The translations under genes and the position numbers were made by a program. From Setophaga petechia (lineage: Eukaryota > Chordata > Aves > Passeriformes > Parulidae): DNA of 64,000 nucleotides. The DNA is taken from contig JANCRA010000001.1 in assembly GCA_024362935.1 (NCBI GenBank), forward strand, positions 64,508,930 to 64,572,929, given 5' to 3'. Below, piece after piece: positions 1 through 10,300 of the stretch (positions are counted from its first letter, which is position 1; every line of letters starts with the position of its first letter). The notes below the pieces were generated by a model. That model was given only the letters and a program-made list of their open reading frames with translations, searched no databases and was not told the origin of the DNA.

Positions 1-377
1 CCTTTGTTTTTGTCTATAAGCACTGGGAGGTCACCCTTCCCAGATGCAATCTCAATGTGAAACTGAAACCTGCTAGATTCCAGAATGGTAATGATATCTT
101 GGCCTAATGCTGAGTACTGGCTTTCCACAAACACCAGCACTACAAGGTCTGTCCTCAGGGGATCAATAGGCTTCGTGGTCTTCATCTCCATCAGCTTGTA
201 TGGCAACAGTTGAGGATCACCACATTCCACTTCTGAAGAGGTTTCAGGAAGTTCATTTTCCTGTTTGTAGCCATTATACAAGTAGTAGGCTGAAATAACT
301 ATGCTCACCATACAAAAAGTGGCCAGCAAAATTACCGTTCTTTGAAAATGTCTGTGAAGTTTCAGGATAAAACTCAT
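1..377 (-). CDS. NDST3: NDST3, N-terminal part of first coding exon (partial, runs off left edge)
   Basis: Reading the minus strand from the ATG at 377 gives 125 full codons plus two bases, open to the window edge. It matches the start of bifunctional heparan sulfate N-deacetylase/N-sulfotransferase 3, a Golgi type II membrane enzyme. The family removes acetyl groups from GlcNAc in heparan sulfate and N-sulfates the freed amine, using PAPS. Residues 1-13 are a short basic cytoplasmic tail (K6, R9, R13). Residues about 14-34 are a hydrophobic anchor ([20 protein letters not shown]). The lumenal stem follows, then the beginning of the N-deacetylase region with the conserved stretch [12 protein letters not shown] near 83-94. 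The catalytic parts lie outside the window. The N-terminus [14 protein letters not shown] fits NDST3 better than the paralogue NDST4 as I recall them; no alignment was run. The start has A at -3 and A at +4, a good initiation context, and directly precedes the anchor. The exon is cut by the window edge, not by a visible splice donor. Confidence 0.93.
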   Translation of the reverse strand, partial: MSFILKLHRHFQRTVILLATFCMVSIVISAYYLYNGYKQENELPETSSEVECGDPQLLPYKLMEMKTTKPIDPLRTDLVVLVFVESQYSALGQDIITILESSRFQFHIEIASGKGDLPVLIDKNK

Positions 378-523
378 GGTGTTTACTTGCCTTAGATAGC
401 TCTCAAAAGCAGCATGAAAAACAAACAGAGATTCTCAACAACTTGTTCCAGTCCTCTGAAATATTTATGTCACCATTGCAGCACACACATCTATCTTCCA
501 CAGAGCTTTACTGAAGGTACAGT
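378..523 (-). other. NDST3: NDST3 5' untranslated leader within exon 2
   Basis: This stretch lies between the start codon and a strong splice acceptor, so it should be the untranslated 5' part of the first coding exon. Reading back from the ATG in frame shows no stop in the first codons, so the start is chosen by homology, context and the membrane anchor, not by an upstream stop. The leader contains three short upstream ORFs, listed separately. Its exact 5' limit depends on the acceptor at 524-525. Confidence 0.75.
392..490 (-). promoter_or_regulatory. NDST3: Three short upstream ORFs in the NDST3 leader
   Basis: On the minus strand three ATGs precede the NDST3 start, each with its own stop before it. 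The first runs 490-470 (6 codons plus TGA). The second runs 476-465 (ATG GTG ACA TAA) and overlaps the first in another frame. The third runs 415-392 (7 codons plus TAA) and ends 14 bases before the main ATG. The ORFs are seen directly. Any role in translational control is inference, because such short ORFs also occur by chance. Confidence 0.55.
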
Positions 524-545
524 CTAGAAGAAAAGAAAATCAGAG
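524..545 (-). other. NDST3: Splice acceptor of NDST3 intron 1
   Basis: On the minus strand a pyrimidine-rich run (TTTTCTTTTCTTCTAG) ends in AG at 525-524, directly before the presumed exon. This is the best acceptor signal upstream of the NDST3 start codon. Confidence 0.75.
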
Positions 546-3500
546 ATTTAAATAAGACACAACCTTGTGAAGAATCATCTGCTTAAACTAATGGGGAACA
601 AAGAAATCACTGCCAGCCAGAGGTTTGGAGACCAACAGCTCAACATTTTGCAATAATATATTTTTTTCAGCTCCCACTACTTGCCATGTGCATTTGAAGG
701 TCTCTAAATCTCACAGGTTCCTCAACTCAGAGGATCAAATAAAGTAGGCAGAGGCACTGAAAAGCAAGACATAAAAGGAAAGTATTTACAGTGTTTTAGA
801 AATTCTTTTTACCTAAAGATAAAAGCTAACTCCAAGTAGACAATTGCTAACAACCGAAGTATTGAAGAAAATTTATAACCTGTAAAAAGCTGGGGCAACA
901 TGATTAAACAAATTCTATCTTGTATTAGCTTTTCAAAGAACCAAGAACACGCCCATCTTAACTGTTGTACAAACATATACTGATACACTCTATATTATAC
1001 CTATTAGAGGAATTTTTTAAAGCAAAACTTGCTTCCTGCAACATTAGAGGAAAACAAAGCATTTTTCTGGACTGTGGAGTTTTGCAAGCTGTTAGAAGCA
1101 TTTCTTTGCATTTAAAAAACCCCATAGAACAATCAAGTTCTTAAATTTGAGAAGAGAAAGTAATGAATCAAAAGTTGAACCTAATATGCAGATCACCTAA
1201 GGATATACTTATGTTCTATCTTGTACTTAAGGAAAGAGTAATTTTTCAAGCCAGCAGTATAACTGCTGTCAAAACTCCCAAGTAAAACAACTGGTTGGTG
1301 TGACAAGCATAAAATAATGATCATAAGTCATAAACAAAGGTTCAAACCAGATTCTGAAAAATATTAAGATCTAGAACATGCCAGTGTAACTTCAGCATAG
1401 TTTGCACCCAGGCCCATTTGGAAATGGGATTAGGATAAGGTGTGGCACCAACATGGTCATTCCCAACTGAGAGGTTAATGCTTCCATTCCTGGTTGGTTT
1501 TTTTTTATCCTACATTGCAAGCAAATTGGTCTTTCACTCCAGATTTTCAAAAAAGCTAAAAAAAAGTTACATATTTAACAGTACCTATGTAATGCCCAGA
1601 AATTTAATTAAACCCTAAAGACAGATCTTCCTAGTGCTACAATGAGCATAAAGTAATGATAAATGAGAAAAATCAGATGAGGGGGAAAAAGAAACTCCAA
1701 TTCATTCTATTCATCAAAACTGCAAAATTCAGCATGAACAGTGAGGGTACATGAGCTGTCTCATTCATAGTTAAGATTCAGAGCAAGATGCCTTCTGTCT
1801 GGATAGATTCTGCTTTGGATAGATTTTAGTCTCCTCATGTTCTACTCACAGACAAGTATTTATCAACCCCGCCTCTTCTGGGAAGCCTTAAACTCAGCCT
1901 TGAATCTCACCTGCAGCTGCACAAAGTCCTGCTCAAAGCTTTTGGGCAGGAAACCTGCCTTTCACCCACGCTCACTAATTAGTGTTAGACTAAAATAACA
2001 GAACCCCAGCTTCCTGGGTTTTATCTGAAACAAACCTGAAGAATGTATAAAGAATGCAAACAACAATATGGAAGGCACCTTTAGAAGAACTCAACATTCT
2101 TAATAACTGACATGTCCAATCCTTGCCACCTTAGCTTCAAGAATATCAGTCTGGATGGCACAACAGAGCTATTTAACATGGTTAACAAGTCAGGTGATAA
2201 AGAGAAGTTCTATCCTGAATGAGTTAACACCAGAGAGAGGTTTCCAGACAGATGATTTTTCATTACACACACGAAGGGTTCTCTTCATTTTGCATTTCCA
2301 ATTCAGCTGCCTGAATGCCAAGAAACACATAATTTTAGTACCTAAATTTAACACTGACTGCATTCTGTAGAAAAGCTGTACACACACCTATTTCTCTTTG
2401 ATAACCACAGATCTGGCTGGTCTATATACAGAAAAAATGAGAATTGACACTGACCTAAGCTCATGGCAAGAAAGGGCTGATGAGACAGAGCTGTTTGAAT
2501 AGGATATTTCACAAGGGTAGCAACCCAAGAAACATTTGCAGGAGGACACGGCTCCTAATGCCATTCCTTAGAGAGGAATCTGGAACCAGCCCAGACACTC
2601 GTGTTTTCTTCAAGAAAAGCCCTGTCATTGTATCCTCGGCTCCTAATTGCAGGTACCCCCTGGGGCTACAGAGCACAGCTGTAAGGAGGAGTGGCTGGAA
2701 CTGCCAAGACAGATGTGAGGTTCGACTGTGAGGAACGAGGAATTCTCCGAGGCAGCAGGACACAGCCAGACTTGGCACATTCCCTGCTGAGGGCAGTCAG
2801 AAGTGGGATGGAACAGAGCAAGGCACAAGGTTTAAATGCACACTCTCTTGTATCAGCTTGAGGCTTGGGTAATTTTCACTTGCTTAAGGACCGGTTTGCA
2901 TGGCAGGAGTTCCAAAGAACATAGAAAGAAGAAAACAAAAATGTCAAAGAAAACATGCATTTTACAATATCAACAGTCTCAAAGCCTTGACAAGGTACAG
3001 TTGCTTTCCTCGAGGGACAGCAGCATTTTTCCTTGAGCAACAGTCCTTGCTGGATACTCTAGTGCTGTAGAGTAACAGCAGCATGCTAAAACAACTCACA
3101 ATGCACTCCCTTGACAGTGACATCCTTGGGATGCACCACACCACACACTGTGGGACCTATGGAGATCATGACAGTGACCTTTATCACATCTCTAGACATG
3201 GCTTCAGGGAAGATACCCCCTGCTTGCTATCATTTCCTACAGTACAACCAGACAAAAAGTGTAATTCTCAATGTACCTACACTGAGTAAGCTGTGAGAAG
3301 CAGCATTTCAGAAGAGGAGAGTGCTTGAGGAGTCTTATTTTCATGACCAAGAACGCAATATTTACCAAAGAAAGGAAAAGTCATCATAACATCAACATCA
3401 ATAAAAAATATCTAAGTACAAGAAAAAGGCTTAAATTAAAAAAACAGAGTCTAAAAAGTCTTCACAAGGGCTCAAGCTTATTAGCATTGCTTCAGTGAAA

Positions 3501-4854
3501 AAACACAAAAAACAGCCATAGATAGCACCAGCAGTCTCAGCTCTTTTTGATTTCTACAGTCATGTGGAATTCAGTGACAGAGGAATATGGTCCCACCTGT
3601 ACCTCAAATCACTTGAAATCACCTGAAAACATGAAGCAGATATTAATGAATCCAAAGTTCTGTAATGCTAATGTTGCAATAAATTTTACCTATAACTTGT
3701 ATGGTATTCTTCCATGGTTTGAAGCAATAGAATTTGCCTGTGTGTTTTTCTATCTAGAACTTTATTGCTTTAGAAGAACCTGCATTTGATCTCCTATTTT
3801 GCATTTTCATGCCACTGTGTTAAAATTCAGACCAGGACCTTTTACCTCTACTGCTCAAAGCAGGAGGTATCAAAATGCTCTCTTAAGGTGAAAATTAGCA
3901 TCTTTGAATATTCAGAATTTGGTTTTTAACTTAGAGACTCACTACGGAGAAGGTCTTGCTGAGAGAAAGCTGACTCATGGAAGCAAGTTTTGCATTTCGT
4001 TATGAACACAGACAGCAAGGCTCAATGCTCTTGTCATCTACTGCAGAAGTGGTTTCTGCAGCCCAGAACCTGCTCATGTGAAAATCTTGCTGGTACAGGA
4101 AAGAAATATCACCTTATTAAGCAGAAGATTGACCATTCTGAACATACTGCTGGGCAGTCACAATTACAGGCATCTGCAGGTAATCAGCATGAAATAGATG
4201 CATTTGAATAGAGATCTTCAATTTGGATTGGTTTGGGGGGTTTATAACTTGCTCTGCTTGTTCTGTTTCAGGTTTTTTTAATTCACTAACAAAGTAGCAC
4301 TGATGACAGAACAAATACTGTGAGGAACCCCAAAGACCCGAAGCACACCATAAGTGAGTTCCTACCACTTGCAGCTTTCTTTAGTTTGTTGTTTCACTAC
4401 TAAGCATAAATGACCAAATTCTTGGCTTCTGTAAATCATTTCCCCCTGATAACCCTCCTGGAAACTCTTCCACAAAACAATACAGGCTGGGAATGCAGCC
4501 TACTAAATTCTTCACAGAGGTTCTCAATCCAGAAACCGCACAGTCACATAAAACTGCACAGAATTTTAAAAAATGTCTAGTAAAGTTTAATCATGAGTAC
4601 CAACACCATTTTTAAAATTACAAGAAACTTTTTTTCTGCTGCCCTGATATTAAGATTAAAGCAATGAGCTCAACTAAGATATCCATAAATAAGTGAGAAA
4701 TTGTTCACAATTTATCAGATCAAATTTATCAAAGCCCAGTAAGAAAACTCTGGTTTACTCTTACCTCAGGCCTGTGCTAGGGCAACTGTTTACTGTGACC
4801 CTTGATTAGAAACAATAAAGTTGGGTCATACTTAAAGGTAAAAAGCATACTCTT

Positions 4855-4903
4855 AAAGGTTAACAAAACCCCTTTTCATCAAAGGTTAACAAAACCCCTT
4901 TTC
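4855..4903. repeat. Two-copy direct repeat, period 26 bp
   Basis: A 23-base unit beginning AAAGGTTAACAAAACC occurs at 4855-4877 and again without change at 4881-4903, separated by three bases. It is a small local duplication inside the inferred NDST3 intron. Confidence 0.9.
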
Positions 4904-6891
4904 CCAGAACTACTAAAAAGTTCTGGACTGAGTAGTCATCAATATTATTGAGGTATACTACATTTATCTGAGGACATATTTTTAATAACTTTCTTCTAAT
5001 AATCCCCATCGCTATATTCTCATTCTGTTCTTTACCAACCCAGACACTACCACAGTGCTGGTGACATGCTAGGGATGTATTACATGAAGGATGAGGTTTT
5101 TTATGCTTTAAATGAAGAGCAGAAAAAAAGGAGGCATATTGTTTAGCATATTACTACAGACATTTAAATCTCTACTGATTAGAATGCTGCTTAACTGCTT
5201 TGAACATAAAGGTCTGCTCTGGCCACTCACTATGAAATACAACTTCACAGGAAGTATTCTGAAATCATTTTAGTGTTACTAAATTGGAAATCTTTGAATA
5301 TACAAAGGATATGGTAGGAAGCAGCAAAGTACAACCGAACACAACCAGACCTGGGGTGAACAGCAGGGCTCAGATTTTTAAATCAGTTATGAAAATACCA
5401 AAGTAACCTCTGAGTACCCCTACTTACAACATTACTCTACTGACTAAAATATTCAAGCATTAACAGCTCAAATGAATAAATCCAGGCTGAGAATGAGACC
5501 TTACAACTGCATATTAAAAAGACATTTTCAACTCGTAAAAAGGCAGTATGAGACATGAGCTGTCAAGGGAAGCCTTTGAGACCCTTTAGTATCACATAAC
5601 AAGCCCTGGAATGTGTGATTATTGAAAGGTTTACATTCTCACACAGCTGTTAAAAAAAAAGGGAACGGTTCAGACAGTAGAGCAATTCTGATAGATATAA
5701 ATTCTTTTTCAAGTCCTTCAGGTAAGCAGTTTGTAGTTTCTACTGTACCTGTGGTAGGTATCCTAAGCTCCATGTTGCATTTCTTAATGCAGAACTAGAG
5801 ACACTTATAGGATAGGGATTCAAGCATTACAGTTTGTCAAGGAAAAATATTTGTGAAGATTAAATATACAACGATTAAAAATAGTCTAAAAGAAGGCTGT
5901 AAAGACTTCAACAGAACACAAAAGTTTAGTTTAGTCTTCAAATTACTCTTTACCTTCATACAGCACTTCGTACAGAAATATCTTTAAGCTCTTGACAGCG
6001 CACAATTTTTCTGAGATAAATCCTGTTATTTTCCAGCAATTGCAAAAACATCACTATCTAAAGAGTAAATGATTTGCTCAAGGTCTCTGAGATAAATGTC
6101 CAGCACACTGTCTGGTCCACGCCCATACCATTACATCCCCTCTCTTTTCTTCCACAACTGCCAAGTGTAAAGAGTTAATAAGGCAGAGTTCAGAACCATT
6201 TCTTCCAAGACACCTGACTGGGGATGCTGACAGTGAGAGAAACCCTCTTTCTTTCACTTACCATTCTATTAAGAAGAGAAAACCCCACCACACCAAAACC
6301 TGAAGCAATTATCCAGCATATCAGGCATCGAATTGAATAATATACAAGTTTTCTGCCATTTCCCGAGGGTTGCACATAGCAGCTGAACCGAGCAGCAGCA
6401 CACATCAATTTTTGACAGGATTTGGGAATCCAAGCAGCTATAACCACCTGAAGTTATGAATAATTACTGCACTAGGCTGAATAATTTTGTGCCCCAACAG
6501 AGCCATAACCAATTCCCGCAAACACTAGAGGGCAACAGCATCCCGCTGAACAGCTCCGCGAGGAGAGCGAACGGGAACAGCCCAGCCACTGAAGGGCTGC
6601 TGCGAGGACCGCGCCAGGCAGATGCTCACTGCGCCGGGAAACAAAAAAAACAAACCCAAACCCCAAGAAACCCCACAGAACAACCCCGCAAACGCTGCCT
6701 CCGCAACGGGAGCCTCAGTGCCGGGCAGGCGCCCCGTCCCGCTGCGCACCCGGCCCGGGGGGTGCCCGCACTGGAGCGGGAGCCTGCGGGTGGCTCGGGC
6801 ACAACTTTGCCGGGGGCGCGGAGCCGGCGGGCGCGGAGCTGAGCGGCTTCGCGGCGCCGGGCCCGCGGGCACCGCCCGCCCCGCTCGTTAC

Positions 6892-7262
6892 CTCTGGGCG
6901 CGCTCCACTGGCATGTCCCCGCGAGGTGCCGAAGATCCCGCCGCCGTCTGTGCCCTCCGCAGAACCTGCTGCGGGAGAGGCGCCGGGGCGCGGAGCCTCC
7001 CGGGGCGCGGAGGTACGGCGGGGCTGCCGCCGGGGGTGCAGCACCGCCCGGCAGCCTCGCCGCGCCCTCCCGGAGGAGGAGCCGCGGTCGCCGGCGAGGG
7101 GCGGGCGGGGGCTCCGCCGCGCCACCTCCCACATCGCCCGCCCTCCTCCGAGGCTCGGCCGGGCCAGGGGCGGCTGCTGCCCCGGGCCCTCAGAGGCCTC
7201 CGGGGCCCGCCCCTCACGGCACCTGCGGCGCCCCCCTCCCACACGGGGGCCGCCGCCGCCTC
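6892..7262 (-). other. NDST3: Putative NDST3 untranslated exon 1 (5' end approximate)
   Basis: On the minus strand the sequence CCCAGAG|GTAACG forms a splice donor, with GT at 6891-6890, so an exon ends at 6892. Its right end is the transcription start, which I cannot place; 7262 is only the edge of the GC-rich block. An ATG at 6914 would read seven codons to the donor and, after joining to exon 2 at 523, would stop within five further codons. That makes it another short upstream ORF and supports an untranslated exon. The donor is seen; the exon is inferred from donor, island and downstream acceptor. Confidence 0.5.
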
Positions 7263-7277
7263 ACTTGTGGGATTCTT

Positions 7278-7331
7278 AGTCCCTGTCTTAAATAAAATAT
7301 GATTTAAAAAAAAATTAAAATTTTTTTTCGC
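7278..7331 (-). promoter_or_regulatory. AT-rich, TATA-like block at the island edge
   Basis: Immediately beyond the GC-rich core the sequence switches to almost pure A/T, including TAAATAAAATATG on the plus strand and TATTTTATTTAAG on the minus strand, followed by long A and T runs. On the minus strand it lies just upstream of the GC-rich block, where a TATA-like element for NDST3 could sit. CpG-island promoters often lack a TATA box, so this is only a candidate. Confidence 0.25.
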
Positions 7332-10300
7332 TCCTCCTAAACAAATTTAGGAAGCCCCTGCTGCAGTCGCGCTGAGGCGAAGTTTAACTCACACCCTCCC
7401 GCCAAATCTCTCGTCTCGGTGCAGCTTTAGGTATGGCCGATTTCTGAGCCGGTCTAAAGGTAGCACACAAGGGTGGAAATTTCGTGAGGTAAATTACATT
7501 TTGTCAAGACAATGTAGGGTTAAAATCTTGAGAGAATGCCAGTTAATGTGTTTGCAGCCTTGCTGCTTTTCTTTATTGAATTTTCTAACCCTATGTTAAA
7601 CACAGTTAGTCCCACTGTATTTTTCACTGACACCCTGCATCCCTTGCTCTGGAGATGGAGCTGCTCCATTACTGCAGGTGAAGGAGTTACGATTCCCTGT
7701 GTGAACTGCATTAGCTTTCACAAATGGGAAATAAAATGAATAAATTTTACAAGCCCTCTTGATCTAGCTAATTTACCTCGCAATTGCCCAGTGATTGTTA
7801 GCTCACCTAATGGCTGACAGTTCAATACATCGGATTAACTCCATCACTGATGCTTGTCTGTCCAAATCTTCCTCTCTGTGACTAACTCAAGACAAAAACT
7901 TAAAGGAGAAAAGCTACAGTCACCTGAATGTTGTTTTTCCAAACATCAGGAGAATTTACAGCTCTTAATTCAGGAATACTGTTATTTACTTTCTCCTCTT
8001 TTGCTCCCTTTTATTCTCATGACACACTAAATACCCCAAATTTTACTGTCTTCTAGGCCACAAAACAGTACAAGGTCCATAAGCTAGACTTAGAGTAGAA
8101 AAGAGAACTTGTCACAAGGGCTTGCTTACTATGTGTGAGGTTATTAATCCCTGGAATAGAGACTCCATCTGAAATCCTGTTGCCCTGTCAGTATTCTACA
8201 GAAAGGGATTTCCTCCCAGATTAAGCCTCTCGACTGGGTGAATATCCTGATACAGTCTTGTTTAGGAGACTCTCTATTATGACGGATTTTTCCTACAACA
8301 GGCTAGGAAGCATGGGGTGGAAGTCAGTCACAAGTGACTGTGAGTGACAATTCTCAGCTGTGAGTTCAAACTCCTGGTTTCCCTCCTACCCTTCTCTCTG
8401 ATCAGCTGTTTTTAGGTTATTGCTGGCCAGCCTGGCCAGAAACGTGGAGAGCGCCTGTCCTCAGAAGCACTTGGTTGCTCACAGAGATGTGCCAGACACC
8501 TCACAGCTGAGGGCTGCAGCACTGCACGTCAGCAGCTGCAGCACTGAGCGCTCCTGGCAGGAATATTAACTTTCATCTTTCTTGGTGCTACTTTTCAGGT
8601 TTTTTGCTCTTGAGCTGTCAGTGCAGCCTGAACTGGGAGCAATGTCCTAGCCATTCTTTGAGCAATACATCTTAAAGCACCGCTGACTGCGCTTCTGGCC
8701 AAGATTTCTGCCTGGCACACAGTACTTCACAAAAAAATAGGAAAATGAGTAGTAAATCCAGACAAGAAATTAGGGAAGAGGAAAACCTACTGAACTGCAG
8801 GCAAACAGAGACACATCTAGACAACTGCTACTCTCCACTATGAACTAAGGACTCAGGTTTCTACCTTTCTTATTGCTGGCATGAATTCTCCCTTTCCCAT
8901 TCATGTTTTTCTTCTAGCTCAAGTCTTCACCCGAACCATGTCCTTCTGCATCATCAGCAACCTCTCTTCCTTAAATGAACTGAATCCCACCTTGTCTCAG
9001 GGTCTCACCAATTTCAGGCAATTACTGCAAGAAACAGTTCTAACCATTGCATGGTTCTATATCTGCAAATGAACTCTTGGTCCCACTCAAACCTGTGCAA
9101 AATTTGGTTATTTTTGGTATGGTGATCATTACTACAACTCCCAGCACAAGTTGTTCCTACAATGGACAGATTGATTATACTGCACATTACAAAGTGTTTG
9201 GAGTGTTACTTGTAACAGCAGCTCTTTTCCATTAATAAAGAAATACTTTATCAAGTCTTGGCATTCCCAAGTTTAGAGATGTCTTTTAACCAAACACTCA
9301 TTTTTATTTGTATTATTTTTGTTGCAATTTTCTTGCAAGAAACCATTAAATGGAGATTGGTATTTGAAAGCAAGGAGCATCAAGGCAATTGCCTGTTATT
9401 AGTAATTTCGTAATTACTTTTTTTAAAGCTATTACAAATGCTACTAGTCAGAAGGCAAACTTACTGTAGATTTAAAATGCTCTTTGGATTAATCAGAAAC
9501 TTGTTAAACTGGGAAAGGTTTTCTTTACATGATTCATCAATATAATGAGGAGAAAAATGTGGCCTAAGATTCAAGAAATGCTTTGGTCAAAAATGTAATC
9601 ACCTAAGGGGTTATCTCAGAGAAGAAGAAAAAAATCCCAACACTGTTCAAGTTTATAACTGAATGATATTTTTCCAGTATTGTTATTACAGTACCCTTCA
9701 CTTATGAAGTGTGTAAGGACTATTCTGTAGCAAACAATACAAGATGACAGCCACACTTAAGGATTTTTCCCTATAAAGCCACTATCTTTCACTTGGAAAA
9801 CCCATTATTGTTTCTTTTCACAACTTTCTATTTAATACCTTAGCCTAAAAAATCCCACTATCTGCATACATTGCAGTAATACCTTTCAAACCAGTGGAAG
9901 GAAGTTGCTAATTACATGCCGTGGGCGCTGACTGCTTGGCAGCAGTAAGGCACTTTTATCTCCAGGCTTAGAATAAACTATTGTTATAAATATGTTTTGT
10001 TCCATGTTAATCAGGGTATAGAGACAATTGTCATCTTGTACAATGATCAAATGGGCAGCTCAGGAATTCATTAGGTGTGTCTGTTGTAAGCTGCAAACCC
10101 ACCCATTACTGCTCAAGTCATGCCATGTGAAGTGTAAGACGGATCCATTAATGAGGAGGACTGAGCATTTTCTGTTGCAACTTACTAGGAAATTTGCTTA
10201 TGAAAAGAGAGAAAAGACTCTTCCTTCCCATTATATCAGGTTCAGAGGTTCCAAGTTAATAAATATACAAAAAAAAAAAAAACAGCAGTGATTCAGAATG

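Larger units (their letters stand above)
524..6891 (-). other. NDST3: NDST3 intron 1 (inferred)
   Basis: This is the interval between the donor in the CpG island (GT at 6891-6890) and the acceptor before the first coding exon (AG at 525-524). It is AT-rich, has stops in every frame, and shows no open frame resembling a protein. Apart from a small tandem repeat near 4.86 kb, and a possible extra leader exon near 6.26-6.45 kb discussed under findings, I see nothing distinctive in it. The intron model needs transcript support. Confidence 0.6.
6530..7460. promoter_or_regulatory. NDST3: CpG island, probable NDST3 promoter region
   Basis: CpG dinucleotides, rare elsewhere in the window, become dense here, most strongly at 6660-7255. 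The sequence is very GC-rich and holds many GGGCGG/CCGCCC Sp1-type boxes, for example around 7098-7111 and 6871-6882. A thinner CpG shoulder extends to about 7460. The island is upstream of NDST3 in the right position for its promoter and contains a good minus-strand splice donor. Several long open frames cross it on both strands, but these are expected where stop codons are depleted by GC content. An unannotated divergent plus-strand transcript is possible, as with many CpG-island promoters, but nothing in the sequence proves one. Confidence 0.85.

Noticed and set aside
6456..7302. Long overlapping open frames on both strands in the CpG island (up to 226 codons on plus and 175 on minus).
   Set aside because: High GC depletes stop codons in all frames. 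The translations are rich in A, G, P and R, overlap on both strands and resemble no protein.
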